Below, piece after piece: positions 33,367 through 44,268 of a stretch of 64,000 nt of DNA (the stretch's first letter is position 1; every line of letters starts with the position of its first letter). The DNA is from Symsagittifera roscoffensis (taxonomy: Eukaryota; Xenacoelomorpha; Acoela; Convolutidae): positions 18,285,275-18,349,274 of the forward strand of contig NC_087066.1 of assembly GCF_963678635.1 (NCBI RefSeq), written 5' to 3'. The notes under the pieces are model-generated. The model searched no databases. It was not told the origin of the DNA and was given only the letters and a program-made list of their open reading frames with translations. The translations under genes and the position numbers were made by a program.

Positions 33367-33850
33367 TTGACGTGGAGTCAAGCGATGAACATGCAGGAAC
33401 CACCGCTCGGAACGTCACATTTGATATTGGGCGATAGTCTAGTGAGAGTTTTGCAGAACTTAAGAACCTCATGGATCACTATGGTGATGGCATTTGGAGG
33501 CGCTACAATAGCCCAGTTATATCGGATGGTGGAATGGTTGAATCCGGGAAAAATCGTGGACATAATGATTTTTATTAGGAACGAACAACGTGTCCAGGAA
33601 CTCAGACACTGAAGAAGCTCAATGGGCGTCGATGCTGGTATCTTTATTCAATACGCTTTCGCTGAAGTTTCAGTGCGCGGTACTGACCGTTTGCACCATA
33701 CCATTGAGTACGAGGACGCTATCAACCACCGGAAGCAGACACAACGAAAGAGTCGTCAGATAGAACAACATCGTGCGAAATCAGGCAAGTCGCAACGCTG
33801 GACGAATGATCTTGATGGACTTAGAGCATGAGCTGAGAGCTCTGTATCAA
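33367..33850 (+). pseudogene. Element A: broken SGNH/GDSL-type hydrolase domain
   Basis: The frame at 33,367 reads 'SHLILGDSLVRVLQNL', with the nucleophile block G-D-S at 33,430-33,438, then 'VMAFGGATIAQL' (block II Gly). After a one-base frame change near 33,572 it continues 'GTNNVSRNSDTEEAQWASML' (block III G-x-N-x). Farther on it reads 'CAVLTVCTIPLSTRT', a stop at 33,762, and 'GRMILMDLEHELRALY' with D-x-x-H at 33,818-33,829 (block V). All four SGNH blocks occur in order at normal spacing over about 150 residues, so the fold call is good despite the breaks. Such domains act as esterases. They are known in ORF1 of some CR1/L2-type non-LTR elements; here the setting is an element of a different type. 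Confidence 0.72.
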
Positions 33851-34737
33851 GCCAGATTCACATTTTGATAGAATAGAGGGACAAGGCTGGATTAATCGTG
33901 TCTTCCAGGAGCAATCAGATAAGTTGTAAAAGAATTTTTCGACGCGGGAGTACTCAGAACAGAAGAAGCGACGAACATACCGGCCATTTCACGTTTGTGC
34001 CTCTCAATCTGGAGACACGCCTGAGATCAGCTCCATCAGTGTCACAGGTGCTGCAGAGGTGGAGCGAGCGATATTAAAGGTCCGATGTTTTGGATCGACT
34101 AGGCGAGGCACCAGTGTGAAGGACCCTTCATCCCCGACGAATATTGGGACCAGTTAATCAAGAGGTGGAAACGACCTCAGGCAGATCCAGATCAGAAACG
34201 AGGACGAGTATAAGCAGGGAGAAGCAGCGTACTGATAGAAATTTCTTGATGTGGTCAAGACCGATACCGTCCCCCTGGCATGTTTATAAAGAAAGTCTGA
34301 TGAAGTTGAACCCTCAAACAGTAAAATTTGCAGATGATGCGATGAGAAAGTTGAATGGGAAGAAACTTTCCGTGAATGGACTGTCCTCAATCCTGGGAGT
34401 GGAGTGGTTGATAGCAGCCGGGACCAACTTAAACTCCACAATGGCATTACGATTTGCTCACCTTGAGAGACTGCCCTCAAATAACACCATGGGTTCAGTA
34501 AATGCCAGACCCTTACAAGACGTGACGATGAACCTGAACAACAGTAAACAGAACAGAGAAGAGAGGCCAGAAAAATTTTTGACGACAAAGCCTCAACAGG
34601 TGGTAGGTCAAGCCTGGACTTTAATTTCCTGGATGATTACGAAGTTGAACTCGAAACGTTGGAAGGGACAACTGAACCAGCGGAGGATGGAACTTCCACA
34701 TTGGAACCTCCCTCAGCCTTTATGAATCCAAGCCATT
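33851..34737 (+). pseudogene. Element A: unassigned region after the SGNH domain
   Basis: Frames are mixed. The 193-codon frame at 34,144-34,725 is probably a shadow. The real thread is better seen near 34,560-34,690, where 'DDKASTGGRSSLDFNF', 'LETLEGTTEPAEDGTSTLEP' can be read. The inverted copy (minus strand about 43,030-42,890) encodes the same series, which supports it as coding. No domain is recognised. Confidence 0.45.
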
Positions 34738-35700
34738 GTGAATCAATCAAAGCCAAGCTCGAGCTCTCCCGGTAAGCTAAAAACCATTGAAACGAAACTT
34801 TTAATGGAGTCCCCGCCTAGGAGAAGAATAAGAGGCGGAGTCCGAGTACCTTTCTTGGAAACCTTGACAGAAGAAGAGTGGGAAGTTCGCCACAGGGATC
34901 ATGAAAACAGAACAGGCTGAAATATGGACAGAGTAGCTTTCATGGAAGAGGTCTGGACCGTCGTGCAGTGCTATGGGACCCAACCGATGTTGAAAACAGG
35001 TCTCAACAGACCACTGATGCGGGAGATCCTTGATAAATTGGACGAATGTGAAGGGAGAATGAGCGAGTTGCTGATTCGGCCACTGAAGAAAGTGAAGTAA
35101 ATGTTTCAATCAAGGCGACGCGACAGAAGAACAGCGAGGAAAGCGTGCACCTGTCCAGAACTCAAAAGGGAACGATGCGATCAAAACTGGTGATTAATAA
35201 GATCAACGACAAGAAGATGAAACTAGGCAGCAAAGTGACTCTAAGGAAAACTGGGAAGACAAAAGTAAAATTCTGAGATCTCAGCAAAAGCTGTCAACTC
35301 AGCCAAACGAAAGCGTGTTGAAGATGTCTTGGATATGGGACAACTTCTTGCACGTCCAGAACGATAACCGATGTAAAAATGGTGCCACCCATCCCCATGG
35401 CAGGAAGGAGATCAGCCATTTACAAGACCAGGAGGAAAGACCTCACTCTGACTGGAGCTACCCTAGAAATGGAAATACTCAGCCAATGGGGTGAAAACAC
35501 CCTACGGGATTTTAGACCATCATGCATGAATCACGGAAAGGAAATTGTCATAGGACAGCTGACCCCAGTGGAATAGAACCGATTGATAGTAATGGATACC
35601 GTCTTGATTCACGACCCGCCGGAGAATACATGGAAATGATGGAGTACAGGAATTCAGCTAGAGGACACCTGATCGCTCTAGAAAACAAAGGTGCCACGAA
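34738..35700 (+). pseudogene. Element A: segment before UO, unknown function
   Basis: Coding segments supported by the inverted copy: 'GKLKTIETKLLMESPPRRRI' at 34,770; 'DRVAFMEEVWTVVQCYGTQP' and 'REILDKLDECEGRMSELLIR' at 34,930-35,080; and 'LVINKINDKKMKLGSKVTLR' at 35,180 (matching the minus-strand frame 42,432-42,169). 'ILSQWGENTL' and 'GKEIVIGQL' follow at 35,480-35,560, then 'EYRNSARGHLIALENKGA' at 35,640. The basic segment rich in Lys/Arg suggests nucleic-acid or protein contact. At least five frame changes are needed. Confidence 0.5.
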
Positions 35701-37020
35701 ATGATACATGGCACAACAATGAAGCAAAAGGCGCATGGAACGTTAGTCTCTTCCGAAATGCATGCGGAAACAGTGGATCAATTGGTGAGCTTACCGTGGA
35801 TAGCAGTAACACTACGTCACTTTGAAGAGAAAATGCGAACTACTCCGAAGATACATGCTCTAATTGCGGTACCGTATGTCAGAATTGATCTGCAATTCAG
35901 ATTAGCTTGGTGTATTGACGATGGGAGAGTATGACTAGGAAGACAAGAAGTTATCGAAAGACGAGAATGTGCTCTTAATGACGAGTCTGATAGAGCTTAT
36001 GATCAATGAACGAGCGGCAGTAGCGTGTGCGAAACGGAGAGACGCACTCTGTTTTGTTCCGTTCCTGTTGGAACAAATATCGCTACGAGCGCTGAATACT
36101 TATGCGTAAAACTGAGAGAAGGCGGTGAGCCAGCAAAGACTTTGCTCTTACAAGCGCTATTGGACATTCATCAAAGCAAGGCAATGCGGGTGAACATGAA
36201 AGAACCCGTAGAACTAGAACCATTGAAGAAGATCGATGAAATCCGAAGATTCTCGAATAAGGAGCTTAGGCTCATGAAGCAGCCAATGGGGTCACTGCTG
36301 AAGCACAGTGAATACAGTGGATCGATCAGAAAAAAAGTCATACCATTATGTGTCAGGAATTGTTGGAATGGCATTTAATCCTTTCATCAATGAGGACATA
36401 CGTGGTTGTTACTTCGATTACGAACAAACGGTGTTGCTGAGATTCTGGTCGTCAAGAATTTCAATGATACGGAGAGTTGCCAGTCAACAAGTTGAACTGG
36501 GATTTGTAATGGAGGAAAAGGTGACTGCACCTTCCATATCAAAACCTGATAACCGAGTGGAATATGGATTGGTTTTCTCAGACGAGTTTTTGAGAACGAG
36601 CCTGATGGTGGTGTGGAGTTAATGAAGCCATCATAGTGCCCGATTCCAAATGCTGATTCGATAGTACGAGCGACGCAGGATATACAAAAGGAAATAATTG
36701 CAGATTGTAAATTGCGTGACCTCACATTAACTACAATTTGATGACAACAGCCTCTAGGAGCAACCGAGAGTTAACTGGCTAGGGACCAGAAGACTGGGTT
36801 CAGCCTGGTAGTTGTCTGGCGAAAGTTTGTGGACTAGAAGGTCATATGTGTGGAGGTCTTGACTGCGTGAAGACACTTGCGAAACATCACAAGCAACCGA
36901 CGATACTCTTCGCAAACATAGTGATGAAATTGAAAACGGAAACAGAGCTAATTGCAGATTGCCATGGAGGAACTGAAGTGAATCTAGTGACTGCACTAGG
37001 ATTCTACATCTTGGTTATTT
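35701..37020 (+). pseudogene. UO protein, plus-strand copy 1 (C-terminus missing)
   Basis: The first part reads 'ETVDQLVSLPWIAVTLRHFE' and 'VRIDLQFRLAWC', matching element B at 55,088-55,260 (LLEISWRAALQRYFDETM; MRIDLQVRLAWC). Then come 'KTLLLQALLDIHQSKAMRVN', 'LMKQPMGSLLKHSEYSGSIR', 'GMAFNPFINEDIRGCYFDYE' and 'EEKVTAPSISKPDNRVEYG'. The last of these aligns with EERVVEPSVP at 55,582. It is interrupted by stops at 35,933 and near 36,020, and by frameshifts. From 36,622 only short islands remain, to 'TALGFYI' at 37,000, where the copy meets its inverted partner. No enzyme motif, signal peptide or membrane segment is seen. Confidence 0.65.
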
Positions 37021-38724
37021 AGAGTCTTCTGGTCCATATCTTCTTCACTTCCATCGGGTTGATCAAAATTTTGCACATTAAGTCAAGTTCAAGTTCATCC
37101 AGTTGTTTTTTCGTCGGTATCTCATGTCGATTGTTCTCCTTTACATGAGCTTCCAGCCATCGAATTGCCATCATAACTCTCACTATCACTACCGTTATGG
37201 GCTGTGATGAATCTGATAAACCCATGGAGAGCAGCTCTCCAGAGTCCCAGATCGACACCATATTTTTATGCCCGGGATACCACCATGTTTGTAGTAGGCA
37301 ATGGCATGGGAACTCATCATGCGTTAACATAATGCTCCTCCAATTACGCTTTTCGGACGCTTCCAGTAGTGGTTCCACGTCCATCATTACTCGGTGGATT
37401 TCGTCGTTTTTGTCTGCTGCATGATAATCTGCCGCTGTTGATCCTCTCTGTTTCTGTCTTTCAAAGTCACTTAAGTTCCCACTAGTATATTCCATGAACT
37501 TTTTTCCCAGTATCGGCTCTAACTCGTCTTTGGTTCTTCCTGGAGTTGCTGCGAACATTTTACATAGCAACTCGTAAGATTTTTTTTTGCTAATCTCACA
37601 CATTTCGGCACTGAGAAGGCTTGATCCACGATTGTCTTCGTACTCTTCACATTCACTGCTACGAAGTGGAAGTGTACTGGGTATCGGCTTTTGCACATCG
37701 GAACCAACGTCGATCCTACCAGATATCGCGCTCCCGACGTTCTGCGATAAGTTTCACTCTGCCGGATGTTCATTTCTGCTTCTATCGCTTCTCTCTATTT
37801 TTCAATATACTTCTGTTCGGCTTGCAACACTCCAGGTAACACTTCTACGCTGATGGCCGTGATCATCTCATGCTTTTGTTCTAGATTCAATAGTGACTCT
37901 AAAGAACCAAAAATGCTGTAGAATCCTAGTTCAGTCACCAGATTCACCTGAGTTTGTCCGTGCCAATCTGCAATCAATTCCGTTTCTGTTTTTGCCTTCA
38001 TTATTATATTCCAGAACAGTACTGTCAATTGCTTGTGTTGGTTTTCCAAGGTCTTTACGGAATTGAGACCTCCACACATATGAATTTCCAGTCCACTGAC
38101 TTTCACCAGACAGCTACCAGGCTTAACCCAGTCCTCTGGTCCCCAACCAGGCACTCCACCTTGTTTTATCTGTTGCTCTTGGAGGCTGTTGTCATCAAGT
38201 TAAAAATACTGTTCAGGTCATGCAAGTTAGAGTCTGAACTCAACTCCCTTTGCATATCCTGTGTCGCAGGCAATATCGAATCAGCATTAGGAATCGGGCA
38301 TCATGATGGTTTCATCAACTCCCACACAACCTTAAGGCTTGTTCTCAGTAATTCATTCGAGAATTCAAATTCAAATTCCATTCGGTTGTCCCATTTTGGC
38401 ACTGAAGGCGCAGTCACCTTTTCTTCCAAGACAAGTCGCAATTTAGCCTGCTGATTGGCAGCGCTCCGTTCTGTTGAAATTCTTGACAGCCAAAATCTTA
38501 TCAACACTTTTTCGTTGTCGAAGAAACAATCACGTATGTCTTCATTGATGAAAGGGTTGTATGCCATCCCTACGACTCCAGACACGTAATTATACGATTT
38601 CTTCCTAATCGATCCGCATTACTCATTGGACTGCGTTAGTGCCCCCATTGATTATTTTGTGAGCCTCAGCTGTTTATTTGAAAAACTTCCTATTTCATCG
38701 ACCTTCTTCAATGGTTCCAGTTCT
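37019..38724 (-). pseudogene. UO protein, minus-strand copy 1
   Basis: Read from 38,724 down, it has 'GMAYNPFINEDIRDCFFDNE', 'KLRLVLEEKVTAPSVPKWDN' and 'LLRTSLKVVWELMKPS'. It continues with 'VKVSGLEIHMCGGLNSVKTL', 'DWHGQTQVNLVTELGFYSIF' and 'MITAISVEVLPGVLQAEQKY', then 'RTSGARYLVGSTLVPMCKSR' and 'DQAFSVPKCVRLAKK'. The end, 'HDEFPCHCLLQTWWYPGHKN' through 'EVKKIWTRRL', stops at 37,019 and matches the last 230 residues of the element B protein (56,340-56,994). Four frame changes and one stop interrupt it. It is the most complete C-terminal half of this family member and faces copy 1 tail to tail. Confidence 0.68.
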
Positions 38725-39470
38725 TCAGTGGATCAATTGGTGAGCTTACCGTGGATAGCAGTAACACTACGTCACTTTGAAGAGGAAATGCGAACTACTC
38801 CGAAGATACATGCTCTAATTGCGGTACTGTATGTCAGAACTGATCTGCAATTCAGATTAGCTTGGTGTATTGACGATGGGAGAGTATGACTAGGAAGACA
38901 AGAAGTTATCGAAAGACGAGAATGTGCTCTTAATGACGAGTCTGATAGAGCTTATGATCAATGAACGAGCGGCAGTAGCGTGTGCGAAACGGGGAGACGT
39001 TCTCTGTTTTGTTCGGTTCTTGTTGGAACAAATATCGCTACCAGTGCTGATTACTTATGCGTAAAACTGAGAGAAGACAGTGAGCCAGCAAAGACTTTGC
39101 TCTTACAAGCGCTATTGGACATTCATCAAAGCAAGCCAATGCGGGTGAACATGAAAGAACCCGTAGAACTAGAACCATTGAAGAAGATCGATGAAATCCG
39201 AAGATTCTCGAATAAGGAGCTTAGGCTCATGAAGCAGCCAATCGGGTCACTGCTGAAGCACAGTGAATACAGTGGATCGATCAGAAAAAAGTCATACCAT
39301 TATGTGTTAGGAATTGTTGGAATGGCATTTAGTCCTTTCATCAATGAGGACATACGTGGTTGTTACTTCGATTACGAACAAACGGTGTTGCTGAGATTCT
39401 GGTGGTCAAGAATTTCAATGATACGGAGCGTTGCCAGTCAACAAGTTCAACTGGGACTTGTAATGTAACT
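38725..39470 (+). pseudogene. UO protein, plus-strand copy 2 (duplicate, truncated)
   Basis: This is a duplicate of 35,772-36,510 with only a few differences. It has 'QLVSLPWIAVTLRHFEEEM' and, from 38,980, a better frame than copy 1: 162 codons through 'KKSYHYVLGIVGMAFSPFIN' without the frameshift that copy 1 has near 36,335. It is cut at 39,470 by a direct jump to minus-strand sequence, where copy 1 continues for a further 500 bp. Confidence 0.68.
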
Positions 39471-41611
39471 CTCACTATCACTACCGTTATGGGCTGTGAT
39501 GAATCTGATAAACCCATGGAGAGCAGCTCTCCAGAGTCCCAGATCGACACCATATTATTGTGCCCGGCGTACCACCATGTTTGTAGTAGGCAATGGCATG
39601 GGAACTCATCATGCGTTAACATAATGCTCCTCCAATTACGCTTTCCGAACGCTTCCAGTAGTGGTTCCACTTCCATCATTACTCGGTGGATTTCGTCGTT
39701 TTCGTCTGCTGCATGATAATCTGTCGCTGTTGATCCTCTCTGTTTCTGTCTTTCAAAGTCACTTAAGTTCCCACTAGTATATTCCATGAACTTTTTTCCC
39801 AGTATCGGCTCTAACTCGTCTTTGGTTCTTCCTGGAGTTGCTGCGAACATTTTACATAGCAACTCGTAAGATTTTTTTTTGCTAATCTCACACATTTCGG
39901 CACTGAGAAGGCTTGATCCACGATTGTCTTCGTACTCTTCACATTCACTGCTACGAAGTGGAAGTGTACTGGGTATCGGCTTTTGCACATCGGAACCAAC
40001 GTCGATCCTACCAGATATCGCGCTCCCGACGTTCTGCGATAAGTTTCACTCTGCCGGATGTTCATTTCTGCTTCTATCGCTTCTCTCTATTTTTCAATAT
40101 ACTTCTGTTCGGCTTGCAACACTCCAGGTAACACTTCTACGCTGATGGCCGTGATCATCTCATGCTTTTGTTCTAGATTCAATAGTGACTCTAAAGAACC
40201 AAAAATGCTGTAGAATCCTAGTTCAGTCACCAGATTCACCTGAGTTTGTCCGTGCCAATCTGCAATCAATTCCGTTTCCGTTTTTGCCTTCATTATTATA
40301 TTCCCGAACAGTACTGTCAATTGCTTGTGTTGGTTTTCCAAGGTCTTTATGGAATCGAGACCTCCACACACATGAATTTCCAGTCCACTGACTTTCACCA
40401 GACAGCTACCAGGCTTAACCCAGTTCTCTGCTCCCCAACCAGGCACTCCACCTTGTTTTATCTGTTGCTTTTGGAGGCTGTTGTCATCAAGTTAAAAATA
40501 CTGTTCAGGTCATGCAAGTAAGAGTCTGAATTCAACTCCCTTTGCACATCCTGTGTCGCAGGCAATATCGAATCAGCATTAGGAATCGGGCATCATGATG
40601 GTTTCATCAACTCCCACACAACCTTAAGGCTCGTTCTCAGTAATTCATTCGAGAATTCCAATTCAAATTTTATTCGGTTGTCCCATTTTGGCACTGAAGG
40701 CGCAGTCAACTTTTCTTCCAAGACAAGTCGCAATTTAGCCTGCTGATTGGCAGCGCTCCTTTCTGTTGAAGTTCTTGACAGCCCTATCTTATCAACACTT
40801 TTTCGTTGTCGAAGAAACAATCACGTATGTCTTCATTGATGAAAGGGTTGTATGCCTTCCCTACGACTCCAGACACGTAATTATACGATTTCTTCCTAAT
40901 CGATCCGCATTACTCACTGGACTGCGTTAGTGCTCCCATTGATTGTTTCGTGAGCCTCAGCTGTTTATTTGAAAAACTTCGTATTTCATCGACCTTCTTC
41001 ATTGGTTCCAGTTCTTGAGGCTCCTTCATATTTACTCGCATCGGTTTGCTCTGTCTAACAGCGCTTATAAGAGCAAAGTTTTCGCTCGATCACTAATTTC
41101 TCTCAGCATCTTGGCACAAGCATTCAACGCTAGCACCGATATTTCTTCTATCATGAATCGGATGAAACAGAAAGCGTCTCTCCGTTTCGCACACGCTACT
41201 GCCGCTCCTTCTTGGGACATGAGGTCTCATAAAAGTGTCATCAAGAGCACCTTCTCTTCCTCTGATCTTTTCCTTTCTTATGAGTCATATTCTTCCATTG
41301 TCAGTCCAGTCATGCATCAGGCGAAGTTGCAGCTCCGTGCACACGTAAGATATCGCTTTCAGAGCGTATATTTTCGGATTTGTTCTCATTCCCTCTTCAA
41401 AGTGTCGTAACACCACCGCTCTCCACGGCAAACTTACCAAGTGGTCTATCGTTTCTGCATACATGTCAGAGCAGACCAACCTTCTGTATGCCTTATGTTT
41501 CATCGTTATGCCTTGCATCATCTCCTCCAGCTAACATTCCATGGCACCTTTGTTCTCTAGAGCAATTAGGTGTCCTCTAGCCGAGTTTCTGTACTCCATT
41601 ATTTATATGTA
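39471..41611 (-). pseudogene. UO protein, minus-strand copy 2, continuing to the N-terminal side
   Basis: From 41,521 down: 'ETIDHLVSLPWRAVVLRHFE' with 'TELQLRLMHDW' (N-terminal part), then broken frames for 'LIRAVRQSKPMRVN', 'NQQAKLRLVLEEKLTAPSVP', 'ADWHGQTQVNLVTELGFYSI', 'RTSGARYLVGSTLVPMCKSR', and 'HDEFPCHCLLQTWWYAGHNN', ending at 39,470. It covers nearly the whole UO length and keeps the link to the upstream segments at 42,000-44,945. It lacks only the last 50 or so residues, lost at the 660-bp deletion. Many stops are present. Confidence 0.65.
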
Positions 41612-42005
41612 TCTACCAGCGGGTACAATATTCATTAAAAAATTCTACCAGCAGGTACAATATTAATTAAAAAATCTACCAGAAAACCTGATAAATCAGA
41701 ATGCATGTTATCAAGTGTACAATAATGAACAAATAAAATTATTATCAGACTCAACATCACCATTGGAAATCTTTATTTAATAAGCCTATTCGATGACAAA
41801 TTCCAAAACATAGGGATATGAACTCACCCAGCCCCAAACATTTTAACGCTAGATCCAGTAGATTATGCAAAAAAAGTTATTAGACCCAAAAATTTTATCA
41901 GGAAAGTAATTATAAGTAATTTAAGAAAATAAACGCTTTTTATCGTATAAAAAAACTTCATTTTGGGTTAAAACTTTAATATTTACATCCAACAGACAAC
42001 TGCTC
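41612..42005. mobile_element. Insertion of about 390 bp with short tandem repeats at one end
   Basis: It interrupts the minus-strand element A copy: the plus-strand copy at 35,590-35,640 has no counterpart. One end holds two 31-34 bp repeats and part of a third (ctaccagc(g/a)ggtacaatatt followed by attaaaaaat). Its outermost repeat resembles the target sequence (acccgccgga.. in the uninterrupted copy). It is AT-rich, has no coding frame, and could be a SINE- or MITE-like element. Confidence 0.5.
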
Positions 42006-43131
42006 GAGACGTTTTCCGATACTGTCAATCAGTTATGCTCCACTGGACTACTGGACTATTAGTTGTCCTATGACGCTTTCCTTTCCATGGTTCATGCAAG
42101 ATGTTCTAAAATCTCATGGGGTACTTTGTCCACACTGGCTAAGTATTTCCATCTCTATGTCGCTCCGGTCAGAGTGCGGTCACTCCTCTTGGTTTTGTAA
42201 CTGGCTCCTTGAGGATGGGTGGCACCATCGTTTCATCGGTCAATTTTCTACCTGTGCCCGGCAATCGGTCGTTGACCTGCCCCATATCCATGACTTCTTC
42301 GACACGCTTTCGCTTCGCTGAATTGACAGCTTTTACTGAGATCTCAGAGTCCATTTTCGCCTTCCCATTTTTTCTTAATATCACTTTGCTGCCAAGTTTC
42401 ATCTTCATTTCATTGGTTTTGTTAATCACCATTTTCGATTGTATCGTGCTTTTTTGAGTTCTGGACAGATATACTGCCTTCTTACTGCGTTGCCTTTATG
42501 GGAGAACTAACTTCACTTTCGTCAGTGGCCGAATCGATCAACAACTCGCTCAATCTCCCTTCTTATTCAACCCATTTATCGAGGATCTCTCGCATCAGTG
42601 GTCTGTTGAGACCTGCTTTCAACATTGACTGGGTTCCGTAGCACTGAACTACCGCCCAGACCTCTTTCATGAAGGCAACTCTGTCCACATTACACCCTGT
42701 TCTATTCTCATGGTCTCTGTGGTGAACTTCCTAGTCTGGCAATGTTCTCAAGGAAGGTGCTCGGGCAGTGCCTTCTATTCTTCTCCTCCGCGGAGACTCC
42801 ATCAAAAGTTTCGCTTCGATAGTTTTCAACTTGCCAGGAGAGCTGATCTCCGGCAAATTTTGGCTTAATCTCATTAAGGCGTGAAGTTTGAAAGTTAGGT
42901 TCCAGCGTGGAAGTTTATTCTTCTGCTGGCTCAGTCGTCCCTTCTAACGTTTCTGTCCGGATCTCAAAGTCGTCTGGAAAAGAAATTGAAGTCTACAGTG
43001 GGAACTCCACCTGTCGAAGCCTTATCCTCGTCTTTACCCGCTTGATCGGGATCCTGCTGCATGGGTTCTTCCGATGGACGGTCTTCTCCCTCCTTATCGT
43101 CTCGCTTCTGATTCCTCCCTGAACTCGAAGA
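42006..43131 (-). pseudogene. Element A minus copy: segment before UO
   Basis: The frame 42,432-42,169 reads 'VINKTNEMKMKLGSKVILRK' and 'ERGRKLTDETMVPPI'-type codons, matching plus-strand 35,180-35,400. Further up, codons for 'VQCYGTQ' and 'LNRPLMREILDKW' (about 42,650-42,560) and 'LETLEGTTEPAEE' (about 42,960-42,900) match 34,640-35,080. The agreement between the two copies marks this as real coding sequence of unknown role. Frames are broken. Confidence 0.55.
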
Positions 43132-43660
43132 TCATTGCTCCTCACTCCACGTCTCGTCTGGAAACTTTAGCACAACTAGCCTACCAGCTGATTTATCTTC
43201 TTCTTCTACGTGCTTTATCTTGATCTCTTCAGAGCCGAAGAGTGCTATTGCAGTCCTAGTCACCAGTTTTCCGCTCATCGCCAATTCCGGTTTCAAGCTC
43301 ATAACAATTAGCGCTGCTCCTTGCAAGTTCACCTTGCCTCTCATAACCGTTGGCTCCAGGTCCAATTTCGTCCACTCTTCCTCAAATCTTCCAGGTTTTG
43401 GAGTGGCTGCATTACTCATTCGACTCCTCGTCGACTCATCCGTGTATGCGAACTGCGTGTATTACAGCACGGCATCGTTTCTGCCCGCAAAGCACTGGTC
43501 CATCGTTTCAGAGAAATTCGCCATCCTCCTTTCATTAGTCTCAAAGGCTCTTAACCTGGGAGTTTGTACTACGGAGTCTGCTCTGAGCAACATCATTCTG
43601 ATCAAGGGGAATTCAGGTATTTCTTCTGACAGCTTCCTGTAATCTCCCCAGCCTTCCGTC
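43132..43660 (-). pseudogene. Element A minus copy: 95-codon unknown segment
   Basis: The open frame 43,419-43,132 encodes 'PKPGRFEEEWTKLDLEPTVM', 'GAALIVMSLKPELAMSGKLV', 'TAIALFGSEEIKIKHVEEED' and 'RLVVLKFPDETWSEEQ'. The alternation of hydrophobic strands and charged turns suggests a small beta-rich domain. I cannot name it. Upstream codons to 43,660 include 'EEIPEFPLIRMMLLRADSVV'. The plus-strand counterpart near 34,330-34,480 is much more decayed. Confidence 0.45.
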
Positions 43661-43674
43661 TCCTCTCTCGTTTT

Positions 43675-44268
43675 TTAGTATGAGGCCATTAAACGAGGAA
43701 TTCTGGTTATTTCGCCATTCGTTTTGTCGTAGGGCCTCAGATTCCAGAGTTTCGGAAACACTTCAATATGCCCTCTCTCTACTTCACCCATTCGGTCACT
43801 GAAATGATCATCAAAGTTTACTGCCGTCATCTCTGGCTCTGCTATCTTCGCAAACAGCAAATCTTCACTCATCAACTCACGTAAAACAATCTCTTCACAC
43901 CAATTGAGTGCGCTACCGTTCACAGCTGAAATGAGGTTCAGGCGCAATACTGACCCTCTACATGCTTCCACCTTAACGTCACGGAACGCGAATGTTACCG
44001 CAGGACCGTATATCACTGTCACAAATTCAGTGGTTCCTCTGATTAACGCTAAGGGTTCGGTATTCATAGCTAAGCTCAAGTCGGTCAATAGGTGCATGCC
44101 TCTTGCATGACGTCGCACATCTTCTTCTTTTTCAATCGTCTTGTCTTCTCCTGTTCCAAAGCGATTCTGCTGTAGGAGAAACAGAATTAGAGTGTGTCTC
44201 AGGTCTCCTACTTTAGTCCAGGAGTCCGTGGATCGTTTCATATCAAACGTTTTTACGTTTTCTCTCAT
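43675..44268 (-). pseudogene. Element A minus copy: 197-codon open frame, unknown
   Basis: This is the longest uninterrupted frame of element A. It begins 'MRENVKTFDMKRSTDSWTKV' and contains 'LLTDLSLAMNTEPLALIRGT', 'VIYGPAVTFAFRDVKVEACR', 'GSVLRLNLISAVNGSALNWC' and 'AVNFDDHFSDRMGEVERGHI'. The pattern of short strands could suit a protease-like or other beta fold, but no catalytic motif is convincing. No counterpart is evident in the plus-strand copy, where the SGNH region lies at this distance from UO. Confidence 0.4.

Larger units (their letters stand above)
35772..41020. repeat. Tandem duplication of a 2.95-kb block at the palindrome centre
   Basis: Block 35,772-38,724 is repeated as 38,725-41,020. 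The plus-strand part 35,772-36,510 equals 38,725-39,470, and the minus-strand part 37,169-38,724 equals 39,464-41,020; the proteins in these parts are identical over long spans. The second copy lacks about 660 bp (36,511-37,168). The junction at 38,724/38,725 joins 'ggttccagttctt' to 'cagtggatcaa'. The near identity shows that this happened much later than the decay of the coding frames. Confidence 0.85.

Noticed and set aside
34144-34725. 193-codon frame in element A
   Set aside because: The thread supported by the inverted copy (DKASTGG, ETLEGTTEPAE) is in another phase, so this one is probably a shadow.
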